A stretch of DNA of 64,000 nucleotides, taken from positions 124,001 through 188,000 of the forward strand of contig NZ_LQPM01000003.1 in NCBI RefSeq assembly GCF_002101815.1. Reading direction: 5' to 3'. This document shows positions 1-8,187 of this stretch, in pieces. Numbering within the stretch: position 1 is the stretch's first letter; every line of letters begins with the position of its first letter. Under the pieces are notes generated by a model. It worked only from the letters and a program-made list of their open reading frames with translations, was not told the origin of the DNA and made no database searches. Made by a program: the position numbers and the translations under genes. The DNA is from Mycobacterium paraense. GTDB taxonomy: Bacteria > Actinomycetota > Actinomycetes > Mycobacteriales > Mycobacteriaceae.

Positions 1-77
1 ACACCGAGGCCGCCGGCCACCAACGCAGTCGTCGCCGCCCGCGTGATTCGTCGTGTCATGGAACGAACGCTGCTCAT
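1..77 (-). CDS. Secreted or membrane protein, N-terminal fragment only
   Basis: Only the first 25 codons lie in the window; the rest is beyond the left edge. The visible residues are basic (several Arg) and then run into an Ala/Val/Gly-rich stretch, which is the layout of a signal peptide. ATG at 77 is chosen because the motif GGAAAGGA sits about six bases upstream of it. A second in-frame ATG at 59 has no such site. The mature protein cannot be identified from this fragment. Confidence 0.55.
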   Translation of the reverse strand, partial: MSSVRSMTRRITRAATTALVAGGLG

Positions 78-222
78 CGTTGTCCTTTCCGATGGTGGGG
101 CCCTTTTGGGCCGCGTGCGATGCAATTCGACATCGCCCGCAGCGCTACCGGTCCCAACTTCAGTTCGCCGGACTGAAAGCTACCGCCGATCACTTGCGAA
201 ATTCTTGCGGAATTAAGCTGTC

Positions 223-675
223 GTGATGCTGAATATCGCCGCGCTATTCGTGGCCGGCACTGCCGCGCTGGACGATAACGGCGCGATCTATGCCACCGGC
301 ATACCCACGACGTGGTATCGCGTCGACCAAATCCCTTTGCAGGCAATTATTCCGATCGTCCTCGTGGTCCACGCGCGCTCCGGCGGTGACTACGACGCGG
401 AACTGCACGTCGTGTGCAAAGACCCCACGGGAGCACCATGCGGCCGCCTCCACGCGTCGTGGCACTGGCCGGACGACGGGGACAGACCGTCCAAGTACCG
501 GTGCTTCACCGAAAACCTGAGCTTCCCGGTCGAGGCCGAAGGCGAGTACACCATCGGCGCCTATTACGACCCGCAGGGAAAGATCGAGATGGCCACCCCT
601 GTACCGGTTTCGATCGCGTTGGCCGAGGCCGCCCCGGCCGCCGAATCCGCTGACACCGCCGACGCCGAGGCTTAG
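223..675 (+). CDS. DUF6941-like hypothetical protein
   Basis: A 150-residue protein. Its start (MLNIAALFVAGTAALDDNG) resembles the start of the protein at 21740-22123, and both then show a beta-rich pattern. This is the pattern I associate with DUF6941, a family of unknown function in Actinobacteria. The C-terminus is Ala/Glu/Asp-rich and probably disordered. The start is either GTG 223 or ATG 226; the two codons are adjacent, and the relative at 21740 has the same GTG-ATG pair. No signal peptide or membrane helix is convincing. No function can be assigned. Confidence 0.75.
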   Translation: MMLNIAALFVAGTAALDDNGAIYATGIPTTWYRVDQIPLQAIIPIVLVVHARSGGDYDAELHVVCKDPTGAPCGRLHASWHWPDDGDRPSKYRCFTENLSFPVEAEGEYTIGAYYDPQGKIEMATPVPVSIALAEAAPAAESADTADAEA

Positions 676-715
676 GCAGCGTTTATCCGCGGCTTGCAGC
701 GGGCACGCGGAAGAG

Positions 716-1084
716 ATGTCCGTAACAGCGTTTAAGGATCTGCCGCTGGCCGACCGTGGCCGCCGGTGGGACGGCGCCGCCGCCGAAAAGCGGGTGCGCA
801 AATGGGCCGGCGCCCAGGACAAGCCGAACCAGAAATATCGCGACGCCCACATCTGGTACGACAGCGGCAAGAAGGACAACTTCACCTCCTACAAGCTGCT
901 GTTCGCCGACGTGATCGGCGGCGAACTCAAAGCGGTGCCGCGGGGAGTGATGATTGCGGGCGCGATCATGGACGGGGCCCGCGGCGGTATCGACTTGCCC
1001 AAGTCTGACGTCGGCCGCGTCAAAAGCCATCTGGCGAAGTACTACAAGAAGATGGACGAAACCGCGCCGTGGGAGCGCGACTGA
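716..1084 (+). CDS. Small conserved hypothetical protein, weakly phage-like
   Basis: A 122-residue basic, lysine-rich protein (MSVTAFKDLPLADRGRRWDG) with a run ending in AKYYKKMDE. Proteins with the opening 'LPLADRxRxWD' are familiar to me from phage head or structural-gene neighbourhoods and as single genes in mycobacteria, but the link is weak and no catalytic motif is visible. It follows the DUF6941-like gene by 40 bases on the same strand and converges with the P450 gene. There are no integrase, portal or terminase genes nearby, so it is not part of a recognisable prophage here. Confidence 0.6.
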   Translation: MSVTAFKDLPLADRGRRWDGAAAEKRVRKWAGAQDKPNQKYRDAHIWYDSGKKDNFTSYKLLFADVIGGELKAVPRGVMIAGAIMDGARGGIDLPKSDVGRVKSHLAKYYKKMDETAPWERD

Positions 1085-1108
1085 TCGCGCTCCGATGGCG
1101 GCGACCCG

Positions 1109-2344
1109 CTAAACGGTGACCATCAGCTCCGACAAACCGCGCAGCGTGACGTTTGCCTTGTAATGCGGTTCGCCGGCCAGGCGTGCCTGTGGGAAGCGTG
1201 CCGTCACCGCCGACAGGGCCGCACCGGCCTCCAGCCGCGCCAGCGGTGCGCCCAGGCAATAGTGGATTCCGCGGCCAAACCCCAAGTGCCGCAGGGTCCC
1301 CCGATCGGGGTCGAAGCTGTCGGGCCGGTCGAACTCCGCGGGATCACGCTGGGCCGCGGCGAGCAGGACCATCATGATGTCGCCCGCCGGCACGTCGACG
1401 TCTCCGATCGTGATGTCCTCGGCGGCGACTCGACCGGCCAGTTGCACGGGTGGGTCGTAACGCAGGGTTTCCTCCACGATCGCCGGAGCGCGGCCCGCGT
1501 CGGCGCCCAGCGCCGCCCAGTGCACGGGGTCCTGCAGCATGGCCAAGATCGCGTTGCCGATCAGGTTCACCGTGGTCTCATGTCCGGCGATCAACAGCAG
1601 ATTGCAGGTGGAGACGATTTCGTCCTCGGTCAACTGGTCGCCGGACTCCTCCACCGCCACCAGGCCCGACAACAGGTCGTCGCCCGGCTCGGACCGGCGC
1701 CGTTCGATCAAGTCGTGCAGATAGCCGCGTAGCCCCCGCACCGCCTGCATTCGCTCGTTCGCCACGTCCGGCGGGACGCCGGTGATCGTGGAGAACGGGT
1801 CGAGGGCCTGCGCCAGCACCGCCGACGCCTTGCTGAATTGCGGCTCGTCCTCGAGCGGCACACCGAGCAGCCGGCAGATCACCGCAACGGGCAGCGGATA
1901 CGCGAAATCCTCCACGACGTCGAACTCGCCCTTCTCGGCGATCCGGTCAAGCAGTCCGTCGACCAGCGCGATGATTTCGGGCTCGAGCGCGCTCACCACC
2001 TTCGGCGAGAAGGCCTTGGCGACCAGCTTGCGCAGCCGCGTGTGATCGGGTGGATCGAGGAACAAAAATCCCGGCGGGAACGACCGGGGCTGCACCAAAC
2101 CGGCCTCGAGCTGTCGCTTCACGACCGTCGACTTCATGTTGCTGCTGCTCGACGACGGATGCCGCAACACCTCGTCGCAGTCTCGGTACGCCGAGAACAC
2201 GGTGAGGTTGGACTGCGGAAGGTGCAGCGGACCGCGCTCGCGAAACTGCGCCAGGAGCGGATACGGATCGGCGCGACGGGCCGGGTCGAGCAGTTGCAGC
2301 AGCAACCCCTGCGATTCGGCTTGGGCGGCGGTCGTCATGCTCAC
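1109..2344 (-). CDS. Cytochrome P450
   Basis: A 411-residue soluble bacterial class-I P450, a haem monooxygenase that would draw electrons from a ferredoxin (none is encoded nearby). The family marks are intact: I-helix AGHETT at 253-258 with the proton-relay Thr, the K-helix ExxR at 292-295, and the haem loop FGRGIHYCLG at 356-365 with Cys363 as the thiolate ligand. The start is GTG 2344 or ATG 2338. It is the last gene of the leftward run WS/DGAT - NUDIX - dehalogenase - P450, 24 bases after the dehalogenase. The substrate is unknown; the neighbourhood suggests lipid or hydrophobic xenobiotic oxidation. CYP family number not assigned. Confidence 0.93.
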   Translation of the reverse strand: MSMTTAAQAESQGLLLQLLDPARRADPYPLLAQFRERGPLHLPQSNLTVFSAYRDCDEVLRHPSSSSSNMKSTVVKRQLEAGLVQPRSFPPGFLFLDPPDHTRLRKLVAKAFSPKVVSALEPEIIALVDGLLDRIAEKGEFDVVEDFAYPLPVAVICRLLGVPLEDEPQFSKASAVLAQALDPFSTITGVPPDVANERMQAVRGLRGYLHDLIERRRSEPGDDLLSGLVAVEESGDQLTEDEIVSTCNLLLIAGHETTVNLIGNAILAMLQDPVHWAALGADAGRAPAIVEETLRYDPPVQLAGRVAAEDITIGDVDVPAGDIMMVLLAAAQRDPAEFDRPDSFDPDRGTLRHLGFGRGIHYCLGAPLARLEAGAALSAVTARFPQARLAGEPHYKANVTLRGLSELMVTV

Positions 2345-2368
2345 ATTCTGCCCGCACCGCCGGGCGGC

Positions 2369-3274
2369 TCAGCGCCGCAGAAACTCCACGATGTGGTTGG
2401 CCAGTTCCTCGCCCGCGTCCTCCTGCAGGAAGTGCCCGGCGCCGCGGATCGTCGGGTGGTCGATGCCCTGGGCGCCGCGCATCTCGCGCTGGAAGATCGC
2501 GGCCATCGGCCCGGTGATGGGGTCGCCGTCGCTGAACACGACCAGCATCGGCGTCGGGCTCACGGACAGCTTGGCCCACGCCGCCTTGTTGGCCGCCGCG
2601 GCCGGGTCGTCCGGAGAAATGGGCACCAGGCCGGGCATGGCCCGCGGCCCGACGCAGTACGAATCATCGGGAAACGGCGCGTTGTAACCCTCGAGCGCCT
2701 GCTGGCTCATCTGCCGCAGACACCCACCCTGCACGAACCAGCCGATGTTGAGGTCCGGCGCGATGGCGATGGCCTTGCGGAAGCGCCACCAATCCTCGGC
2801 CATCGGCTGCTCGCCGTTCGGCAGCCCGGTGTTGGCGACGACCAGGCGAGCGAACCGCTCGGGATGCCCGGCGGCCAGCCGCAAGCCGATGAGCCCGCCC
2901 CAGTCCTGGCCCACCAGGGTCACGTCGTGAAGGTCGAGGACGTCGAACGCGACGGCGCGCATCCATTCGACATGGCGCGCGTAGCTGTGGTCCTCGCGGC
3001 GGGTCGGCTTGTCCGAGCGGCCGAACCCGACCAGGTCGGGGCAGATGACGCGATGCCCGGCGGCGGCCAGGATCGGAATCATCTTGCGGTACAGGTAGGA
3101 CCACGACGGCTCGCCGTGCAGCATCAGAACCGGGGCGGCGCCTTGCGGGCCGTCCTCCACCCAAGCGACTCGCAACGTCCCGCCGTCGCCGTCCGATATC
3201 TCGCAATACCTTGGCGCGTAAGGGAAGTCGGGCACGTCGTCGAACCGGTCGTCGGGGGTGCGCAGCATTTCCAT
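2369..3274 (-). CDS. dhmA: Haloalkane dehalogenase (DhmA-like alpha/beta hydrolase)
   Basis: A 301-residue alpha/beta hydrolase. Haloalkane dehalogenases displace halide from C-X bonds with an Asp nucleophile. The oxyanion motif HGEP is at 53-56, the nucleophile elbow VGQDWGG places Asp124, the acid is probably Asp249 or Asp251 in FSDGDP, and His281 sits in GAGHF. The Trp after the nucleophile (Trp125) is the usual halide ligand. The closest relatives known to me are mycobacterial DhmA and Rv2296. The start lies two bases past the NUDIX stop, with AAGGGACC inside the NUDIX tail as a ribosome site, so translation is probably coupled. Natural substrate unknown; some relatives act as epoxide hydrolases. 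Confidence 0.9.
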   Translation of the reverse strand: MEMLRTPDDRFDDVPDFPYAPRYCEISDGDGGTLRVAWVEDGPQGAAPVLMLHGEPSWSYLYRKMIPILAAAGHRVICPDLVGFGRSDKPTRREDHSYARHVEWMRAVAFDVLDLHDVTLVGQDWGGLIGLRLAAGHPERFARLVVANTGLPNGEQPMAEDWWRFRKAIAIAPDLNIGWFVQGGCLRQMSQQALEGYNAPFPDDSYCVGPRAMPGLVPISPDDPAAAANKAAWAKLSVSPTPMLVVFSDGDPITGPMAAIFQREMRGAQGIDHPTIRGAGHFLQEDAGEELANHIVEFLRR

Positions 3275-3275
3275 G

Positions 3276-3761
3276 TCAGGTCCCTTCGTCCAGGCCGGCG
3301 AGCGCCGGATGGGCCATCAATCGATCGAGAAACGGTCGCTGACCCTTGAGCAGCTTCGCGCGTGCCCGCGCCACGGTAAACCAGCCCGCCCGGTCGACCT
3401 CGGGAAACTCGCGCATCCGGCCCGAGCCCTTCGGCCACTCCAGCTCGAAGGTGTTGCTGTGCGCGTCGGTGACGTCGACATCGGCCTCGATGGCGAAGGC
3501 GGTGATCACCTTGCCGCTGGGCTGTTTCAGCGCGCCGAAGTCGATCCGCCGCCCGGCGGGCAGCGGCAGCCCCAACTCCTCCTGAAATTCGCGGCCCGCG
3601 ACCTCCCAGGGGTCCTCCCCGTCGGCGTACTCGCCCTTGGGAATCGACCAGGCGCCGTCGTCTTTGCGGGCCCAGAACGGGCCGCCCGGATGCGCGATCA
3701 GGACTTCGACGACGCCGTCGACGCGGCGGTACACCAGCACGCCCGCGCTGAGCTTCGGCAT
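3276..3761 (-). CDS. NUDIX hydrolase
   Basis: A 161-residue NUDIX-fold pyrophosphohydrolase. The NUDIX box spans Gly43 to Leu65 and contains GEYADGEDPWE and REFQEELGL, so the metal-binding REXXEE core is complete. The short, near single-domain form fits house-cleaning enzymes or diadenosine polyphosphate hydrolases, but the substrate cannot be read from sequence. It lies between the WS/DGAT gene (six-base gap) and the dehalogenase (one-base gap) and is surely cotranscribed with them. Confidence 0.92.
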   Translation of the reverse strand: MPKLSAGVLVYRRVDGVVEVLIAHPGGPFWARKDDGAWSIPKGEYADGEDPWEVAGREFQEELGLPLPAGRRIDFGALKQPSGKVITAFAIEADVDVTDAHSNTFELEWPKGSGRMREFPEVDRAGWFTVARARAKLLKGQRPFLDRLMAHPALAGLDEGT

Positions 3762-3767
3762 CGACGG

Positions 3768-5123
3768 TCAGACTCCGACGGCCTGTTCCAGATCCTTGAG
3801 CGACGACTCGAGGTGCGCGAGCAGGCGCTGCAGGTGCGGCACGCTGCGACGGCAGCCGACCAGACCGAAGTCCAGGTTGCCGGCGTTGCTGACCAGGGTG
3901 ATGTTGAGCGCCTGCCCGTCCAGGATGGCGGACAACGGGTAGTTGCCGTCGAGCCGCGCACCGCCGCAATACAGCTGCTCCTGGGGCCCCGGCACGTTCG
4001 ATATGACGAGGTTGAAGGGGGGCGACGTGGAGTTCACCCAACCCGGAACGGCCGCCAGGGCCAGCGAGCCCATGTTCATCGCCGAGAGCGCCAGCGCCTG
4101 GACGCGGGGCAACTCGGAGAACACCTTTTTGTTGTTGCGCATCGACTCGCTGACGGCCTGTAGCCGCTGCGCCGGATCGTCGGCGTCGGTGGCCAGGTTG
4201 CACAGGATCGCCCCGACGAGGTTGCCGCCGGCGTCCGCCTCGTCCTCGCGGCGCAGGCTCACCGGGACCATCGCGACCAGGGGCGTGTCCGGCAGCGCGT
4301 CCTGCTCGAGCAGGTAGTAGCGCAGCGCGCCCGAGCACATGGCCAGGACGACGTCGTTGAGCGTCACGCCCGCGGCCCGCTTGACGGTCTTGATGCGGTC
4401 CACCGACCAGGACTGCGCGGCGCACCGGCGCGCGCCCCCGATCTTGACGTTGAACATGGTGCGCGGGGCGCCGAAGGGCAGCGTCAGCTGCTGCTCCAGC
4501 AGCGCGGCGCGGGCCAGCGATACGGTCGAGGGACCAAGCGCCGCAACGGATCCCGCCGTCCTGACCAGCGATCCCAACCGGGAAGTGGGGCTGGGCTTGC
4601 GCTTTCGCACCGGCAGGCTCCACGGTGCACGAATCTCGGTGTCCTCGGGGTCATTCGACAACGAGCGCTGCATCAGCTTCTGCGCGGAGACACCGTCGAT
4701 CAGCGCGTGATGCATCTTGCAGTACATCGCGAACCGGCCGTCCTTCAGCCCCTCCACCACGTACAGTTCCCACAGCGGGCGGTGGCGATCCAGCAGGCTG
4801 GTGTGCAGCCTGGAGGTCAGCTCCAGCAGCTCGCGGACCCGGCCCGGTGACGCCAGCGCCGAGCGCCGCACGTGGTAGTCGACGTCGACCTCGTCGTCGT
4901 AGGCCCACGCCATCGGGGTGATCCCGCCCAGGATCGTGGCGGGGTGCTTGCGGAATGTCGGCTGGAATTCGCCGCTGGCGATCAGGGCGTCGGTGAATTC
5001 CCGGACGAACTCCGGACCGGCCCCCGGTGGGGGCTCGTATAACTGCAAGCCCCCGACATGCATGGGGTGTTCACGCGATTCCCCCAGCAAGAAGACCGCG
5101 TCGGTGGGCATCATCGGTTCCAT
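3768..5123 (-). CDS. Wax ester synthase / diacylglycerol acyltransferase (WS/DGAT)
   Basis: A 451-residue member of the mycobacterial tgs family, which transfers acyl groups from acyl-CoA to diacylglycerol or fatty alcohol to make storage lipid. The active-site motif HHALIDG is at 138-144, preceded by the conserved PLW at 116-118. The C-terminal half carries the family's second region, including VISNVPGPQ. Length is normal for the family. The first ATG at 5123 is followed by two more Met codons at 5114 and 5111, so the true N-terminus may be up to four residues shorter. First gene of the run to NUDIX, dehalogenase and P450. M. tuberculosis carries about 15 such paralogues; I do not assign which one this matches. 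Confidence 0.92.
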   Translation of the reverse strand: MEPMMPTDAVFLLGESREHPMHVGGLQLYEPPPGAGPEFVREFTDALIASGEFQPTFRKHPATILGGITPMAWAYDDEVDVDYHVRRSALASPGRVRELLELTSRLHTSLLDRHRPLWELYVVEGLKDGRFAMYCKMHHALIDGVSAQKLMQRSLSNDPEDTEIRAPWSLPVRKRKPSPTSRLGSLVRTAGSVAALGPSTVSLARAALLEQQLTLPFGAPRTMFNVKIGGARRCAAQSWSVDRIKTVKRAAGVTLNDVVLAMCSGALRYYLLEQDALPDTPLVAMVPVSLRREDEADAGGNLVGAILCNLATDADDPAQRLQAVSESMRNNKKVFSELPRVQALALSAMNMGSLALAAVPGWVNSTSPPFNLVISNVPGPQEQLYCGGARLDGNYPLSAILDGQALNITLVSNAGNLDFGLVGCRRSVPHLQRLLAHLESSLKDLEQAVGV

Positions 5124-5201
5124 CCACCAATTAGACCGCGAACCGCGTGCGACGCGAAGCGCTCTGAGAACATCACCGCCGCGCCGGCGGGGTCGTCCGC
5201 G

Positions 5202-5582
5202 CTAGGCCATCGACCATGCCGACGTGGCGATGAGGTCGCCGCGTTCCAGGCCGGCGGCCCGGTGCTCGTGGACCTTGGCGTACTCCGGTGTGGTCACCAT
5301 GTCGATGAAGGCCTGCGGGGTCGGGTACTCGACGATGAGAATCGCGTCCCACCACGGGCGTTCGCCGTCACCGATGACATTGCTCGGCGCCGCGCCCGCG
5401 TACCGGAGGGTGGCGCCGACCCGTTGCAGGTGCGGCACCACCTCTTGCCCGTACTGCAGGTAGGACTCCAGGCCGCCCGGGGTCTTGAACTTCAACAGGT
5501 TGACCATCACCACCGGGGCGTCGGACGGCCGCGCCGCCAGCGCGGCGAACTGTTCGGGGGTCGGCTCCAGCGACGTGCCCAT
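5202..5582 (-). CDS. DUF1330-like dimeric alpha/beta-barrel protein
   Basis: A 126-residue protein with the DUF1330/NIPSNAP-like pattern: VVMVNLLKFK near residue 24, then WDAILIVEYPTPQAFIDM around 78-95. Members form ferredoxin-like dimers; their reactions are mostly unknown. ATG 5582 is chosen because GAGGAGA lies six bases upstream. It is between the WS/DGAT gene (78-base gap) and the secreted DUF6636-like gene, all leftward. Confidence 0.85.
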   Translation of the reverse strand: MGTSLEPTPEQFAALAARPSDAPVVMVNLLKFKTPGGLESYLQYGQEVVPHLQRVGATLRYAGAAPSNVIGDGERPWWDAILIVEYPTPQAFIDMVTTPEYAKVHEHRAAGLERGDLIATSAWSMA

Positions 5583-5644
5583 GGCAGTCTCCTCGCATCG
5601 GTTCGGCTGTTGACGTTTCGGGACAGGGCGCGGTCGCGGGGCTG

Positions 5645-6091
5645 CTACCCCACCGGCACGATCCCCGCGTTCGAAATGGTGAACCCGCGCCCCGAGGCCA
5701 CCTTGCAGGTGACGCCGCTTTCTTCCGAGCGGCAGCTGAAGGGACCCATCGAAGCGGTTTGACCGTAGGCCAGGGCGGGCGTGCCCTCGCCCGGGTTGCC
5801 GAGGCAGGACTCCCCCGAGCAGCTCTTGAAGGTCCCGTCGGTCGACAGCCGCACGGACTGCGGCGGCGAGTTGGACTGGCAGTAGGTCTCGTCGGGAATG
5901 CCGTTGCGGTGGTAGTCCATCTCGCAGCTGATGTTGCGGGACGGGGACAAGAACGAGCACCAGGCCTGGCTGCAGGCGGGATTGTCGGCGGCGGCCGGAG
6001 GCGTCCCCGTCCAGCAGCCAACCGCGACGAGCACTGGGGCGGCCCAGTTTGCCGCAACCACTATCCGATGCACGGTGCCTCCGCGAGCCAT
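5645..6091 (-). CDS. Secreted Cys-rich protein, DUF6636-like
   Basis: A 148-residue exported protein. A signal peptide of about 36 residues ends near PPAAADN. The mature part has eight or so Cys in pairs and the segment FLSPSRNISCEMDYH, which matches the 'SPSGNISCE' signature I associate with DUF6636, a secreted actinobacterial family of unknown role. The Cys are probably disulphide-bonded outside the cell. It lies between two leftward genes, 62 bases before the DUF1330-like start. Confidence 0.82.
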   Translation of the reverse strand: MARGGTVHRIVVAANWAAPVLVAVGCWTGTPPAAADNPACSQAWCSFLSPSRNISCEMDYHRNGIPDETYCQSNSPPQSVRLSTDGTFKSCSGESCLGNPGEGTPALAYGQTASMGPFSCRSEESGVTCKVASGRGFTISNAGIVPVG

Positions 6092-6160
6092 TGACTACCG
6101 GGAAGGTAGCACCGTCGTTCATCGACGCGGGCGGTTTCGGTGGACGAGCGAATGGCGGCG

Positions 6161-7018
6161 CTAGAGCAGGTCCGTGATGGTCTTCAGGCCCGCGTCGTAC
6201 AGCACGCCGGGCAGCATGCCGCCGTCGCATTCGATGGTGGTGCCGTTGACGAAGTCAGCTTGTCCGCTCGCCAGAAAGACACAGACCCGGCCCACCTCCG
6301 CCGGCTCCCCCGCCCGGCGCAGCGGGACGGCGGCGAAGTACTTCTCGCCGGTCGGATCGTCTTTCGGCAGGACGAACGACCGGAAGTTCTCCGTCATCGT
6401 CGGGCCCAGCGCGACGCAGTTGACCCGGACCCTGGGCCCCCACTCCTCGGCCAGCGACCGGGTCAGCTGGTTGAGCCCGCTCTTGGCCGCCCCATAGGAG
6501 ACCAGGGTGGGAGACCCGGCCGGGTGCCCGGCGCCGCTGGAGATGTTGATGATGCAGCCCGTCCCGTCCTGGGTGCTCATCTGCCGGTAGGCGCGGATCG
6601 CGAACCACAGCGGGCTGATGAGGTTCATCTGCACCGCGTATGCGTGAAACAGCGCCGTGCGCTCATAGTCGTCGTCGCTGGGCGGCGCGCCCTGGATGCG
6701 CTGCACGAGTTCGGGAATGCTTTCGGCGTGCGGCGCCGGCACCGTGCCGCCGGCGTTGTTCACCAGGATGTCGATGCGTCCGTGGGCGGACACGACGCCG
6801 GCGACGAAGGAGTCGATCGAACGGTAATCGCCTTGATCGCAGACCTTTTGGTGCGCGCGGGCCGCCCAGTCGGGTTCGACACCCGGGATGGCCGCCAGCG
6901 GCGAGCGCGAGCAGCCGATGACCGTGGCACCCGCGCGCAGCAATTCGTGGGCGATGCCCACGCCCACGCCGCGGCTGGTTCCGGTGACGATCGCGATCTT
7001 GCCGTCGAGGGCGCCCAT
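6161..7018 (-). CDS. Short-chain dehydrogenase/reductase (SDR)
   Basis: A 285-residue classical SDR. The nucleotide motif TGTSRGVG is at 12-19, NNAG follows in the middle, the catalytic Ser lies in INISSGAG and the Tyr/Lys pair in SYGAAKSG. ATG 7018 is preferred over the longer frame from 7075 because AGGAAGG stands six bases upstream of 7018, while the extra codons of the longer form run through the palindromic operator at 7042-7056. It is transcribed away from the operon beginning at 7117, so both probably answer to the same repressor. An insertion of about 20 residues after the NNAG motif (IPELVQRIQGAPPSDDD) is longer than usual. Confidence 0.93.
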   Translation of the reverse strand: MGALDGKIAIVTGTSRGVGVGIAHELLRAGATVIGCSRSPLAAIPGVEPDWAARAHQKVCDQGDYRSIDSFVAGVVSAHGRIDILVNNAGGTVPAPHAESIPELVQRIQGAPPSDDDYERTALFHAYAVQMNLISPLWFAIRAYRQMSTQDGTGCIINISSGAGHPAGSPTLVSYGAAKSGLNQLTRSLAEEWGPRVRVNCVALGPTMTENFRSFVLPKDDPTGEKYFAAVPLRRAGEPAEVGRVCVFLASGQADFVNGTTIECDGGMLPGVLYDAGLKTITDLL

Positions 7019-7040
7019 CGTCAGGCCTTCCTGTGCGTCA

Positions 7041-7068
7041 TTGACAGTGACTGTCAGCGGGTCATACT
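7041..7068 (+). promoter_or_regulatory. Promoter with overlapping palindromic operator (TGACAGT-G-ACTGTCA)
   Basis: A perfect inverted repeat of seven bases around one base lies at 7042-7056. It overlaps a consensus -35 box TTGACA (7041-7046), followed after 16 bases by CATACT (7063-7068) as a -10 candidate for the operon starting at 7117. Bound protein would block RNA polymerase directly. The likely ligand-sensing regulator is the TetR encoded within the operon at 9448-10053. The same site is 24 bases upstream of the divergent SDR start. Confidence 0.65.
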
Positions 7069-7116
7069 GTGCCATCTCAGTCGTTGGCGTGTAAAGGCGT
7101 GCACTCAGGAGGCCAC

Positions 7117-8187
7117 ATGAACATCCGCGTCATCCAATGGGCCACAGGAGGTGTCGGCAAAGCTGCCATCGCGTGCGTGCTGAATCATCCGCAGCTGGAG
7201 CTGGTTGGCTGCTGGGTGCACAGCGCGAGCAAGGACGGCGTCGACGTCGGGGACATCATCGGCGCGTCCCCGCTCGGCGTCACCGCGACCACCAACGTCG
7301 ACGAGCTGCTGGCCCTCGACGCGGACTGCGTCATGTACAGCCCGCTGGTCCCCAACGACGAGGAGGTCATCGCGATCTTGCGGTCCGGCAAGAACGTCGT
7401 CACCCCGGTCGGCTGGGTGTACCCCGACCCGGGCAACCCGCACCACAAGGCCGTCGCCGACGCCGCGCTCGAGGGCGGGGTGACCCTGCACGGTTCGGGG
7501 ATCCACCCCGGGGGCATCACCGAACGGTTCCCGCTCATGGTGTCGTCGCTGTCGTCGGCGGTCACGCACGTGCGCGCCGAGGAGTTCTCCGACATCCGGA
7601 CCTACAACGCCCCCGATGTCGTGCGCCACATCATGGGGTTCGGCGGCACGCCCGAGGAGGCGATGCAAGGCCCCATGGCCAGCCTGCTCGAGGCGGGCTT
7701 CAAGCAGTCGGTCCGAATGATCGCCGATCACATGGGTTTTCGCATCGAGCCGAACATCCGGACCATCCAGGACGTCGCGGTGGCGACCGCCGACATCGAC
7801 TACGCCCCCTTCCCGATCACCACGGGAACGGTGGCCGCGCGCCGCTTCCGCTGGCAGGCCCTGGTGGACGGCGAACCGGTCATCACCGCCGCGGTGAACT
7901 GGCTGATGGGTGAGCAAGACCTGGAGCCGGCCTGGAATTTCGGCGGGCGGGGCGAACGCTTCGAGGTGGAGATCACCGGTGACCCGACCGTGAGCCTCAC
8001 CTTCAAGGGTCTGCAACCCGAGACGATCGCCGAAGGGCTGGTGAAGAACCCGGGCGTGGTCGCCACGGCCAACCACTGCGTCAACGCCATCCCCGACGTC
8101 TGCGCCGCCGAACCCGGCATCAAGACCTACCTCCAGCTGCCGTTGTTCGCGGGCCGCCCGGCCCCCGACCTGGCGGCCGCACCATGA
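7117..8187 (+). CDS. NAD(P)H-dependent dehydrogenase, DapB-N-like (first of two)
   Basis: A 356-residue protein of the mycobacterial 'dihydrodipicolinate reductase-like' family, also named NAD(P)H-dependent amine dehydrogenase-like. The Rossmann start is IQWATGGVGKAAI (residues 5-17), with VVTPVGW and GSGIHPGG downstream. True DapB is about 245 residues and acts in lysine synthesis, so this long form is a different enzyme of unknown substrate. ATG 7117 has a perfect AGGAGG five bases upstream. It leads a five-gene operon in which each gene overlaps the next by four bases, the last junction being GTGA. A paralogue closes the same operon at 10050. Confidence 0.9.
   Translation: MNIRVIQWATGGVGKAAIACVLNHPQLELVGCWVHSASKDGVDVGDIIGASPLGVTATTNVDELLALDADCVMYSPLVPNDEEVIAILRSGKNVVTPVGWVYPDPGNPHHKAVADAALEGGVTLHGSGIHPGGITERFPLMVSSLSSAVTHVRAEEFSDIRTYNAPDVVRHIMGFGGTPEEAMQGPMASLLEAGFKQSVRMIADHMGFRIEPNIRTIQDVAVATADIDYAPFPITTGTVAARRFRWQALVDGEPVITAAVNWLMGEQDLEPAWNFGGRGERFEVEITGDPTVSLTFKGLQPETIAEGLVKNPGVVATANHCVNAIPDVCAAEPGIKTYLQLPLFAGRPAPDLAAAP

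Noticed and set aside
716..1084. Prophage remnant on the left edge
   Set aside because: Only a weak phage-like resemblance in one small gene, with no integrase, portal, capsid or attachment site; kept as a hypothetical gene.
1838..3349. 503-codon plus-strand open frame opposite the P450 and dehalogenase genes
   Set aside because: Its translation is low-complexity Arg/His/Gly-rich and mirrors the codon pattern of the minus-strand genes, which have clear family motifs.
6161..7075. Longer SDR start at 7075
   Set aside because: The additional 19 codons cover the operator palindrome and lack a ribosome site, whereas 7018 has AGGAAGG.
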